From an uncultured Agathobaculum sp. (lineage in GTDB: Bacteria; Bacillota; Clostridia; Oscillospirales; Butyricicoccaceae), in contig CAKSVR010000061.1 in the NCBI GenBank assembly GCA_934504345.1, positions 1-11,708 on the forward strand: a stretch of 11,708 bases of DNA, given 5' to 3'. The notes under the pieces were generated by a model. It was not told the DNA's origin. It saw nothing but the letters and a program-made list of their open reading frames with translations, and searched no databases. The position numbers and the translations under genes are program-made. This document shows, piece by piece, positions 5,288-11,708 of this stretch (its first letter is position 1; each line of letters begins with the position of its first letter).

Positions 5288-6139
5288 TTATTCCCCGTCC
5301 TGTTCGAGCACGAACCGATACAGCGCGTTCTTTTTCACGCCGGTTTCGGCAGAAACCGCCTTGACGGCATCCTTCTGGGTCTGGCCCTGCTCCACGCGGC
5401 GGCGCACCGCCTCGGCGGCGGCGGAAAGACGATCAGCCTCGTCCTGTTCGGTTTCCGGCTCGTCCGGTGCGCCCTCGAGGATGAGCACGAACTCGCCGCG
5501 CGGCGCGTTTTCGTCAAAGTACGCCGCCGCCTCGTCGAGTGTCATACGCAGGGTCTGCTCGTGCAGCTTGGTCAGCTCACGCGACAGCGACAGCCGCCGC
5601 TCGCCGCCGAACGCCTCACGCAGATCGCGCAGCGTGCCGCACAGCTTGTGCGGCGCTTCGTAGAAGATCATCGTGCGCTTTTCGCCCTTCAAAGCATCCA
5701 GATGCTCGCGGCGTGCCTTTTTGTTGACCGACAGAAAGCCCTCAAAACACCACCGTCCAGTCGGCAGGCCGGAGGCCGCCAGCGCACACACCGCCGCACA
5801 GCAGCCCGGCACCGGGATAACGGACACATCATGCTCGGCGCACAGCGCAACAAGGTCCTCGCCCGGGTCAGAAACCGCAGGCGTGCCCGCATCGGTCACG
5901 AGCGCACACGTTTCACCTGCGAGCAGCTTCTCCAAAACCGCTTCGCCGCGCGCACGGCGATTGTGCTCGTAGTACGAGATCATCGGCTTTTTCGGCAGTT
6001 CGCAGGCATTGAGCAGCTTTTGTGTCACGCGAGTGTCCTCCGCCGCAATAAAATCCACCGTGCTGAGAATTTCACGCGCACGCGGCGATAAATCGCCCAG
6101 ATTGCCGATCGGCGTTGCAACTAAGTATAATGTAGACAT
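5288..6139 (-). CDS. rsmI: 16S rRNA (cytidine-1402-2'-O)-methyltransferase
   Basis: It methylates the ribose of C1402 of 16S rRNA in the decoding centre, using S-adenosylmethionine. The 283 residues match the family length. Motifs of the tetrapyrrole-methylase fold appear in order: VATPIGNLGDLSPRA (7-21), AAEDTRVTQKLL (32-43), VTDAGTPAVSDPG (81-93), IPVPG (108-112), FEGFL (132-136) and FYEAPHK (159-165). The C-terminal extension (about 230-283) is charged and helical, with QTQKDAVKAVSAETGVKKN, as in other RsmI proteins. The start is ATG 6137-6139, with AAAGGA 7-8 nt upstream. It lies 125 nt after the trmN6-like gene on the same strand, with a palindromic repeat between them. No clear terminator follows: only a short TGCCG/CGGCA palindrome at 5271-5282 precedes the repeat region. 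Confidence 0.95.
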   Translation of the reverse strand: MSTLYLVATPIGNLGDLSPRAREILSTVDFIAAEDTRVTQKLLNACELPKKPMISYYEHNRRARGEAVLEKLLAGETCALVTDAGTPAVSDPGEDLVALCAEHDVSVIPVPGCCAAVCALAASGLPTGRWCFEGFLSVNKKARREHLDALKGEKRTMIFYEAPHKLCGTLRDLREAFGGERRLSLSRELTKLHEQTLRMTLDEAAAYFDENAPRGEFVLILEGAPDEPETEQDEADRLSAAAEAVRRRVEQGQTQKDAVKAVSAETGVKKNALYRFVLEQDGE

Positions 6140-6161
6140 GGCGAAATCCTTTCTTTCAGAT

Positions 6162-6265
6162 AGGAGTTAGGAGGTAGGAGATAGGAGTGGCGGTTGCGCT
6201 GCGCGCATGATTTAATCGCGCCGCCGGCGCGTTCCTCAACTCCTCACTCCTACCTCCTAACTCCT
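6162..6265. repeat. Inverted repeat of AGGAGT-like units between trmN6 and rsmI
   Basis: The 19 bases 6162-6180 are the exact reverse complement of 6247-6265. Each arm is itself a degenerate tandem of (T)AGGAGT/(T)AGGAGG units, and the similarity continues partly inward. The centre (about 6188-6235) is GC-rich. The right arm ends on the first base of the trmN6 stop codon complement (6265-6267). It fills nearly the whole intergenic space, and no T-tract marks it as a terminator. It looks like an interspersed palindromic element. Confidence 0.75.
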
Positions 6266-6957
6266 CACTTTCCATAAATCTTCAGATATTCGTCGCTCTC
6301 AATGATGAGCGGCGGCTCCACGACCAGTCCCTCCGCACTGCCGCCCTTGCGGCACTCGACCATGACCACGCTCGGCACAGCCTGCACGCTCTGGTGCACG
6401 AACCGCATCCGCTTGGGCACGAGCCGCACCCGCGAGAGCGCTTCGAGCAGCACCCAAAGCCGCTCCGGACGGAACACGAACGCCGCCTTGCCGCCCGTAT
6501 GCAGCACGAACGATGCCGCAACGGCCAGCTGCTCCACCGTGCAGGAGGCATCCTGCCGTGCGGTGCGTTTTTCCGCCGTCGGCGCGTTCGCGCCCGCATT
6601 CCGGTCAAAATACGGCGGATTGCAGATAACGTAGTCCATACTGCCATGCGGCAGCAGCGTTCGCATCTGCCGGAGGTCGCCCTGCATAACCGTTACGTTT
6701 TCCAGCCCGTTTTCCTCGATGGACTGGCGGAACAGCGCGAGAGGGCCGTCCTGCAACTCGATTCCGGTGATCTTGAGATCGGGCCGCCACGCCAGCAGCG
6801 CCAGCGCGCCCGTGCCGCATCCGAGGTCGAGCAGCTTAGCGTTGCGGCGCGGCTTCGCGAATGCGCTCAGCAGCACACTGTCCTGCCCGAGCTTGAAAAA
6901 CCGGTCGTCCTGTAATAATTTTAATCCGTTGGGGAGTATTTCGGTGCTCTGCGCCAT
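6265..6957 (-). CDS. TrmN6-like tRNA/rRNA adenine-N6 methyltransferase
   Basis: A 230-residue SAM-dependent methyltransferase of the class I fold, related to TrmN6 (YfiC), which methylates A37 of tRNA-Val in Escherichia coli, and to YabB of Bacillus. The start MAQSTEILPNGLKLLQDDRF resembles that family's N-terminus. The SAM-binding motif LLDLGCGTGALAL is at 42-54, the acidic ribose-binding residue is in GIELQD (65-70), and the catalytic NPPY at 113-116 is typical of N6-adenine methylases. The start is ATG 6955-6957, with AAGGAG 8 nt upstream. The order trmN6-like then rsmI matches yabB-yabC of Bacillus, but the small GIY-YIG gene (yazA) between them is absent. The substrate in this organism is not proven. 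Confidence 0.88.
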   Translation of the reverse strand: MAQSTEILPNGLKLLQDDRFFKLGQDSVLLSAFAKPRRNAKLLDLGCGTGALALLAWRPDLKITGIELQDGPLALFRQSIEENGLENVTVMQGDLRQMRTLLPHGSMDYVICNPPYFDRNAGANAPTAEKRTARQDASCTVEQLAVAASFVLHTGGKAAFVFRPERLWVLLEALSRVRLVPKRMRFVHQSVQAVPSVVMVECRKGGSAEGLVVEPPLIIESDEYLKIYGK

Positions 6958-7056
6958 GATCTTCTCTCCTTATCCGTCATTTTAGTCGCCCAATTCTCCT
7001 TCTGCAAGCTCCCGCTTCATTGATTCCGGCCATCGCGCGGGAGCGCGCATAAAATA

Positions 7057-7208
7057 GCATTTGCATCGCAAATGCCAAAAAAGTCGGGGCGTGTACCTGA
7101 CTTTTTTGCCCTTAAGAGGGAGAAAGTTTCTGTATAGGAACTTTCGGACGACTTTGGAACGGCCCACGGTCCGTTCCTCTTGTCGGCGGAACTGTAGTTC
7201 CGCCGACA
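7057..7208. repeat. Row of five hairpins downstream of the PBP gene
   Basis: Stems in order: GCATTTGC/GCAAATGC (7057-7075), AAAAAAGTC/GACTTTTTT (7077-7107), GAAAGTTTC/GGAACTTTC with one T-G wobble (7122-7145), GGAACGG/CCGTTCC (7156-7177), and a 13-bp perfect stem with a 2-base centre (7181-7208). The one at 7077-7107 has A/T tails both ways and could terminate the PBP operon on the minus strand. On that strand TTGGCA (7073-7078) and TATTTT (7051-7056), 16 nt apart, could also be a promoter for the trmN6-like gene. The others have no T-tract. Confidence 0.6.
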
Positions 7209-7212
7209 GGCG

Positions 7213-8586
7213 TTAGTATCCCTTTTCAACCGCCGCCTGCAAAACCTTGGAGGCTACCGTGCCCGCGACCGTCGAGCCGCCGCCGCCGTTCTCCACCAGC
7301 ACGATGAATGCATACGGCGTTGCCTCGTCGCGCAGAAAGCCCGTGAACCATGCGTTCGGGCTCTTGCCGCCGCCGACCTCGGCCGTACCGGACTTCGCAC
7401 AGATGTCCATGCCCGGGAAACGGTCCTGACCGTAGGTTTCGATAACGTTGTTGTGCATCATATCCGCGATCGTGGCCGCCGTGGTGCTGTCGATGAGCTG
7501 CGCGGACTTATGCGGGAAGTAAAGGCCGGTCGGCAGGCCGTAATCGGTCGTGGATTTTTCGATCAAACGCGGTACAGCCGCCTTGCCGCCATTGGCGATA
7601 GCGCCCATATACTGCATCATGTTGATCGGGCACAGGGTATCCTGACCCTGACCGACGCCCGACCACGCAAGCCGGTTATCATTGCCCGAGAAATCGAATT
7701 TGCCGACCGAGGACTGGATACCGTCCACCTTGATGGACTTGGTAAGGCCCGCCGCATCGGCGTATTTCTGCATCGTGTCGCCGCCGAGCTCGACTGCGAG
7801 CTGACCGAATACGCCGTTGCACGAGTTCGCGAGCGCCTCCTCGATGTCCTGCTCACCGTGGGCATACGGGCAGGTGACTTCCTCGCCGCCGATATTGACC
7901 GAGCCTGTGCAGGTCCATGTGCGCTGGAACAGGTCAGGCAGGTTCTCGATGGCGGCATTGAGCGTTACCACCTTGAAGATAGAGCCCGGGATGGAGTTCG
8001 CGGAGAGCAGACGGTTGACGTACACGCCCTCCCACGCCGGGTCATCGGAGGCGATATTGGGCGGATTTGCAGGGTCGAATGTCGGTGTGGACACCATGCA
8101 CAAAACCTCGCCGGTCTTATAGTTATAAACGCCGACCGTTCCGCTGCTGCCGTTCAAAGCCTGATAGGCGATATTGTTCAGATAGGCATCAATGGTGAGG
8201 TACACGCTGTTGCCCGTGCCCAGCGGAGAATACACGCCGGTGAGCAGATTGTAGCCGGACAGCTTATCCGCGAACGCAGTGAGCGCGCCCGCACCGATGT
8301 TTCCGGTCTTGTCGCCGACAGCGTGCAGCGTGGCACGGCGGATGTCGGCGTTGTCGTAGTAAACGCGCTCGCCGTTCTCGTCGAGCGTGGACAGCACATC
8401 GCCGTCCCGGTCGAGGATAGTGCCGCCCTTGAGCTGACCCTCGTTGTTGTACAGATGTCGGTTATACGGGTAGGAGGCCCAGTCGCCGCCGTCCACTACG
8501 AACCGGAAGCAGAAGAACGCCAGTCCCAGTCCGAGCAGTGCGGCCAGTATCAGGCAGAAAATGCCTCGTTTTTCAATTTTCCGCAT
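7213..8586 (-). CDS. Class B penicillin-binding protein (transpeptidase)
   Basis: It cross-links peptidoglycan peptides outside the membrane. Of its 457 residues, about 9-30 form an N-terminal membrane anchor; a short N-terminal domain with GGTILDRDGDVL follows, then the transpeptidase domain (about 145-457). The active-site motifs are present: SIFK (Ser202 to Lys205, preceded by PG), SCN (255-257) and KSG (398-400, in CAKSGTAEVG). The size and short N-terminal domain fit the PbpA-like group that pairs with RodA/FtsW. It starts 3 nt after the stop of the FHA-RodA gene, and its ribosome binding site GGAGAGGAG lies in the end of that gene, so the two are surely co-translated. A plain PBP2/FtsI assignment is less likely, given the small N-terminal domain. 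Confidence 0.93.
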   Translation of the reverse strand: MRKIEKRGIFCLILAALLGLGLAFFCFRFVVDGGDWASYPYNRHLYNNEGQLKGGTILDRDGDVLSTLDENGERVYYDNADIRRATLHAVGDKTGNIGAGALTAFADKLSGYNLLTGVYSPLGTGNSVYLTIDAYLNNIAYQALNGSSGTVGVYNYKTGEVLCMVSTPTFDPANPPNIASDDPAWEGVYVNRLLSANSIPGSIFKVVTLNAAIENLPDLFQRTWTCTGSVNIGGEEVTCPYAHGEQDIEEALANSCNGVFGQLAVELGGDTMQKYADAAGLTKSIKVDGIQSSVGKFDFSGNDNRLAWSGVGQGQDTLCPINMMQYMGAIANGGKAAVPRLIEKSTTDYGLPTGLYFPHKSAQLIDSTTAATIADMMHNNVIETYGQDRFPGMDICAKSGTAEVGGGKSPNAWFTGFLRDEATPYAFIVLVENGGGGSTVAGTVASKVLQAAVEKGY

Positions 8587-8589
8587 GGC

Positions 8590-10338
8590 TTACTCCTCTC
8601 CCCGCAGCTCTCGGCGGCTGGGCAGGCGCACCGCGAACGATGCGTTCTGTCGGGTATCCGTGGCTTTCAGAAACGCCAGCATACCCCACGCCGACAGCAT
8701 GGACGAGCCGCCGTTCGACACGAACGGCAGCGTGACACCGGTGAACGGCAGAATATCTACCGCACCAAACACATTCAGACAGGTCTGGAACACCAGCAGA
8801 CTGGTAGCCGCGCACGCGGCGATGGTGTAAAAGCTCGAGCGGCCCGCGCGGCAGGCACGCACCGCGAACACCGCCAGCGTGATGATGCACAGCACGGTCA
8901 GCACCGCAATGACGAGTCCCCATTCCTCGCACAGCATACCGAACACGATGTCGGTATCCGCCGCCGGCAGGCCGGACAGCCAGCCTTTGCCCGCGCCGAC
9001 ACCGATCATGCCGCCGGAGGCCGCCGCGGTGAGCGTATGCGTCTGCTGGAAGCCCTTGTCGTACACATCCTCCCAGATGTGACCCCAGGAAGCAAAGCGT
9101 GCGGCAACGTGCGGCTTGATGGTCAGCATGACCATGCCCGCGCCGAAGCAGCCCGCGCACACAAGGCCGATGGTGGCGAAATCGCCCGAACGCAGATACG
9201 CGATGACAAGGAACGTAACGAAAAACACGAGCGCCGTACCAAAGTCATTCTGCAGCGCCAGACAGCCGCCGCAGATGCCGGTCAGGCCGATGAACATCCA
9301 CAGGTTGCGCTTGCGGAACAGGCGGTCCAAGGTTGCAGCGCCTGCGAAAATATAGCAGATCTTTGCGATCTCCGAGGTCTGGAGCGACAGCGGGCCCAGC
9401 CGCAGCCACGCCTTCGCGCCGCCCTGCGACGAGCCGATCAGCAGCGTGATGGCCAGCAGGCCGACTGCCGTTGCGCCCATGAACCAGCGCACCTTCTGTG
9501 CACGGGTAAGGTCGCGCAGGAAGAAGCCGAGAATGAGGAAGATGGCCAGTCCCATCAATATCGCAACGAGCTGCTTGGGCATCTCGTCCGGCACGGTCGA
9601 GCCTGTGACAGCGAGTGACAGCGTACACAAAAAGAACGCTATCGTTTCCATCTCAAAGCCGATGCGCCGAAACAGCCGCATGACGATGAAATACGCCCAG
9701 CACACGACGGTGAACACCAGAAACGTCAGCGGGATCGTGACAGTGGCCTCGCTGCCCTGCGAAACGATGAGCTGCAAGCCGGTGAGCACCTGAAACAGCG
9801 TCAGCAGCACCAGCGAACCCCACATTCCGGCGGGACGGCCCTCGATGCGGCGTTCGGCCATCTGTTCGCGCTTTTCCTCCGCGGAAACCGGCATCAGCAC
9901 GGTCGGGATGCCCGCAAATGTGACGGTGTCGCCGTCCTCGACGAGCGCGTACTCGTCCACAGGCAGGTTGTTGACCTTGATGCCGCCCTTGGAGCCCAGA
10001 TCGTACACGACCCAGCTGCCGTCATCCTGCCGGATGAGCGCGGCGTGCTGACGGGAAACCGACGGGTACTCGAGCTGCACATCGCTTGCCGCCGCGCGGC
10101 CGATGATATTCTCCCAGTGGGTGACGGGCAGGCGCACACCGTTCCGCAGCACCAGATACGCCCACACCTCATCCGGGTGCTTGACCTTCCACAGCGAGCG
10201 GATCGCACCGACGAGGATCATCAGCGCCAGCAGCGGGAACACGAAGCGCACCACGGTCGTGTACCACGCGCCGACCAGCGGATTTGCCGTCAGGAATCCG
10301 GTCAGGCGGTCAAGCTGCTGCTGTAAGGCATCATTCAT
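8590..10338 (-). CDS. FHA-domain/FtsW-RodA (SEDS) fusion protein
   Basis: A peptidoglycan glycosyltransferase of the SEDS family with an added phosphothreonine-binding domain, 582 residues from ATG 10336-10338. That start has AAAGGAGG 8 nt upstream and is preferred over an in-frame ATG 32 codons earlier, which lacks a site. Residues 28-48 form a first membrane segment. An FHA domain follows (about 60-148) with IIGRAAASD, YPSVSRQHAAL and LGSKGGIKVNN, the residues that grip phosphothreonine. Multiple membrane helices from about 172 carry the SEDS signatures: AKAWLRLGPLSLQTSEIAK (308-326), QNDFGTAL (363-370), DTDIVFGMLCEEWG (461-474, D463 matching the catalytic Asp) and LPFVSNGGSS (537-546). It is the first gene of an operon with the PBP. 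The FHA domain implies control by a Ser/Thr kinase; no kinase is in the window. Confidence 0.93.
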   Translation of the reverse strand: MNDALQQQLDRLTGFLTANPLVGAWYTTVVRFVFPLLALMILVGAIRSLWKVKHPDEVWAYLVLRNGVRLPVTHWENIIGRAAASDVQLEYPSVSRQHAALIRQDDGSWVVYDLGSKGGIKVNNLPVDEYALVEDGDTVTFAGIPTVLMPVSAEEKREQMAERRIEGRPAGMWGSLVLLTLFQVLTGLQLIVSQGSEATVTIPLTFLVFTVVCWAYFIVMRLFRRIGFEMETIAFFLCTLSLAVTGSTVPDEMPKQLVAILMGLAIFLILGFFLRDLTRAQKVRWFMGATAVGLLAITLLIGSSQGGAKAWLRLGPLSLQTSEIAKICYIFAGAATLDRLFRKRNLWMFIGLTGICGGCLALQNDFGTALVFFVTFLVIAYLRSGDFATIGLVCAGCFGAGMVMLTIKPHVAARFASWGHIWEDVYDKGFQQTHTLTAAASGGMIGVGAGKGWLSGLPAADTDIVFGMLCEEWGLVIAVLTVLCIITLAVFAVRACRAGRSSFYTIAACAATSLLVFQTCLNVFGAVDILPFTGVTLPFVSNGGSSMLSAWGMLAFLKATDTRQNASFAVRLPSRRELRGEE

Positions 10339-10414
10339 GTAAATTTCCTCCTTTCGAGGATCGAGAAATTGTCCTGCTTGGATTTTCCAATAAAACTGCC
10401 AGTATAGCTTATCT

Positions 10415-10423
10415 ATTATAGCA
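10415..10423 (-). promoter_or_regulatory. Extended -10 promoter of the FHA-RodA/PBP operon
   Basis: On the minus strand TGC-TATAAT (complement of 10415-10423) is a consensus extended -10. A TTGACA lies just upstream (complement of 10432-10437) but is only 8 nt away, too near to be its -35. Transcription would start near 10408, giving a leader of about 70 nt. Confidence 0.6.
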
Positions 10424-10480
10424 TAACCTGTCAAGAAATTCGCCGTTTTTCACAAACTTTCACGAATGTCTTGATTGACA

Positions 10481-10509
10481 TTGACAGAATGTTCCCACGG
10501 TGTTACACT
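10481..10509 (+). promoter_or_regulatory. Promoter of the riboswitch/symporter unit
   Basis: TTGACA (10481-10486), a 17-nt spacer, then TACACT (10504-10509), a good vegetative promoter. Transcription would begin near 10516, just before the riboswitch, and diverges from the FHA-RodA operon. Confidence 0.8.
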
Positions 10510-10539
10510 GTGAACATAAACTACATACGCGACAAACGA

Positions 10540-10732
10540 AGTTTGCAGGAAAAAGCCGCAGTGAGCATCCGCTCATGGCTTGCCGAAGGAGCAAAACTCT
10601 CAGGCGTTCGGATTTCCGGATGAGGACTGTAAATGGATGTGGCTCTGGAGAACGTTCCTCAAGGGGACTGCCGAAGGTGCAACGCACGCAAAAGGGGTTT
10701 GCGTGCCAATCTCTCAGGCAAAAGGACAGAGA
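10540..10732 (+). ncRNA. Tandem glycine riboswitch
   Basis: Two glycine aptamers in series. Aptamer I contains GCCGAAGGAGCAAAACTCTC then AGGC (10582-10604) and closes at GGACTG (10624-10629). Aptamer II opens with CTCTGGAGA (10643), contains CCGAAGGTGCAA (10671-10682) and CTCTCAGGCAAAAGGACAG (10711-10729), and its P1 stem CTCTG/CAGAG (10643-10647 with 10727-10731) is exact. The core sequences and the short linker between aptamers are diagnostic of the family; the outer edges are approximate. It lies between a promoter and an intrinsic terminator in front of the symporter gene, so it should set transcription of that gene by glycine level. Transporter-linked versions are generally thought to switch the gene off when glycine is plentiful; the direction here is inference. 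Confidence 0.93.
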
Positions 10733-10733
10733 T

Positions 10734-10782
10734 GAACCTGTTTTTATAGACGTCAGGATCGGAAAACAGGTTCCGCGGAACC
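10734..10782 (+). promoter_or_regulatory. Mutually exclusive hairpins after the riboswitch
   Basis: GAACCTGTTTT (10734-10744) pairs exactly with 10763-10773. The same GGTTC segment can instead pair with GGAACC as GGTTCC/GGAACC (10769-10774 with 10777-10782). The first stem begins 3 nt after the aptamer II closing stem, so ligand binding could shift the balance. The role is inferred from position. Confidence 0.4.
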
Positions 10783-10840
10783 ACAGCAATGTTTTCACGG
10801 TGCAGGATGTACCGTTTGTTTGCTGTTTCCGTTTCTTTGG

Positions 10841-10873
10841 AGCCGTAACCTTTTTACAAGGTTCGGCTTTTTT
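10841..10873 (+). terminator. Riboswitch-controlled intrinsic terminator
   Basis: AGCCG (10841-10845) and AACCTT (10847-10852) pair with AAGGTT and CGGCT (10858-10868) with a single bulged T; six T's follow (10868-10873). It ends 32 nt before the symporter ATG, so termination here would block the gene. Confidence 0.88.
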
Positions 10874-10905
10874 GTTTGCCGCAAAACAAAGAAGGGGTAT
10901 GTAAC

Positions 10906-11708
10906 ATGACAATGGAAGTATTGGCGGACTGGGTAAGCAAGATCAGCAACGTCGTGTGGAACGGCCTGCTGCTGTATCTTCTGGTCGGCACGGGCATCGT
11001 GTTCACCATCCGCACGCGGTTCGTGCAGGTACGCAAGTTCGGCGCGGGCTGGAAGCATCTGTTCGGCCATTTCTCGCTCAACGGTGAAAAGGCCGGCAAG
11101 GACGGCATGAGCCCGTTCCAGGCGCTGACGACCGCCATCGCGGCGCAGGTCGGCACCGGCAACATCGCAGGCGCGGCTACCGCACTGTATTCCGGCGGCC
11201 CGGGCGCGATCTTCTGGATGTGGCTGAGTGCGTTCTTCGGTATGTCCACCATCTACGGCGAGGCTGTTCTCGCGCAGAAGTACAAGACCACCGACGACAA
11301 GGGCCACGTTACCGGCGGCCCGATCTACTACATCCGCGCACGCTTTACCGGCAAATTCGGCAAGTTCCTCGCCGGTTTCTTCTCTGTCGCTATCATTTTC
11401 GCGCTGGGCTTCACCGGCAACATGGTGCAGGCGAACTCCATCAGCGTAGCGTTCAACACCGCGTTCGGCGCACCGATGATCGTTGTCGGCATCATCTGCG
11501 CGATCATTGCGGCATTCATCTTCCTCGGCGGCGTTGGCCGTATCGCGGCTGTTACCGAAAAGGTCGTTCCGATCATGGCGCTGTTCTATATGGCAGGCTG
11601 TATCGTCATCCTGTGCATCAACCATGCGGCCATCATCCCGGCGTTCAAGTCCATCTTTGTTGCGGCATTTGACCCGCAGGCCATCCTCGGCGGCGCAGCC
11701 GGCATCAC
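10906..11708 (+). CDS. Alanine/glycine:cation symporter (AgcS family), 5' part
   Basis: It brings in glycine or alanine with Na+ or H+ across the cytoplasmic membrane. 267 codons are open from ATG 10906 to the end of the window, about half of the usual length, with no stop. GAAGGGG (10891-10897) is 8 nt upstream; a second ATG two codons later is less well spaced. The sequence carries the family signature AAQVGTGNIAGAATAL (79-94), STIYGEAVLAQKYK, and hydrophobic segments at about 16-34, 98-115, 155-175 and 190-206. The upstream tandem glycine riboswitch and terminator support glycine as a substrate and as the signal. The gene diverges from the FHA-RodA operon. The exact substrate and coupling ion are inferred from the family. 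Confidence 0.93.
   Translation, partial: MTMEVLADWVSKISNVVWNGLLLYLLVGTGIVFTIRTRFVQVRKFGAGWKHLFGHFSLNGEKAGKDGMSPFQALTTAIAAQVGTGNIAGAATALYSGGPGAIFWMWLSAFFGMSTIYGEAVLAQKYKTTDDKGHVTGGPIYYIRARFTGKFGKFLAGFFSVAIIFALGFTGNMVQANSISVAFNTAFGAPMIVVGIICAIIAAFIFLGGVGRIAAVTEKVVPIMALFYMAGCIVILCINHAAIIPAFKSIFVAAFDPQAILGGAAGI

Noticed and set aside
6982..7020. A 12-codon minus-strand frame (MKRELAEGELGD) before the trmN6-like gene
   Set aside because: Too short, with no ribosome binding site seen upstream; it may be a chance frame in the leader.
7122..7145. Resemblance of GTATAGGAACTT to an FLP recombinase FRT arm
   Set aside because: The other arm and core do not match, and no recombinase is present; it is one of a row of hairpins and the likeness is chance.
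7453..9618. A 721-codon open frame on the plus strand
   Set aside because: It lies antisense to the PBP and FHA-RodA genes, which have full sets of motifs. Its R-, H-, Q- and A-rich, motif-free sequence is what the complement of GC-rich coding DNA gives.
10339..10434. Upstream in-frame ATG for the FHA-RodA gene (32 more residues)
   Set aside because: It has no ribosome binding site and would lie upstream of the predicted promoter; ATG 10336-10338 has AAAGGAGG at 8 nt.
10795..11625. A 276-codon open frame on the minus strand
   Set aside because: It is antisense to the symporter gene and crosses the riboswitch terminator; its composition is shadow-like.
1..11708. CRISPR array
   Set aside because: No set of regularly spaced direct repeats with unique spacers was seen; the repeats found are inverted or degenerate tandem units.

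Overview
The window reads as a piece of a chromosome from a Gram-positive anaerobe of the Clostridia type (low-GC-phylum gene families, but GC-rich coding sequence). The grounds are strong AGGAGG-type ribosome binding sites, an rsmI/trmN6 pair like yabB-yabC of Bacillus, a tandem glycine riboswitch in front of an AgcS symporter, and an IS30-family element of a kind common in gut Clostridia. Species cannot be fixed from the sequence alone.

Region 1 (1-2060) is gene-poor and AT-rich. It holds hairpins (41-113), an IS30-family insertion sequence (about 250-1455) with 26-bp terminal inverted repeats, and an AT-rich spacer. The IS transposase is interrupted by exactly one in-frame amber codon at 689-691. 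The spacer carries a coding remnant on the minus strand (1667-1828). Region 2 (2021-2231) is an initiator tRNA-fMet gene on the minus strand, with a near-consensus promoter and its own terminator. Region 3 (2240-4449, minus strand) is a two-component system: an OmpR-type response regulator whose stop codon overlaps the start of a membrane sensor histidine kinase.

Region 4 (4450-5287) is 838 bases with no credible gene, built from hairpins. It contains two inverted copies of a 148-bp repeat, about 80% identical without gaps. Inside the copies an 18-nt hairpin has changed sequence by four compensatory pair swaps, so the fold rather than the sequence is conserved. A plus-strand terminator-like hairpin lies between the copies. 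This is the least explained and most interesting part of the window.

Region 5 (5288-6957, minus strand) has two RNA-modification genes, trmN6-like methyltransferase then rsmI, separated by a palindromic repeat. Region 6 (7057-7208) is a run of five consecutive hairpins. Region 7 (7213-10338, minus strand) is a two-gene peptidoglycan-synthesis operon: an FHA-domain/FtsW-RodA fusion (glycosyltransferase) followed 3 nt later by a class B penicillin-binding protein (transpeptidase). They should act as a SEDS-bPBP pair, with the FHA domain suggesting control by threonine phosphorylation.

Region 8 (10339-11708) is divergent. A promoter, tandem glycine riboswitch and intrinsic terminator precede an alanine/glycine:cation symporter gene that runs off the end of the window.
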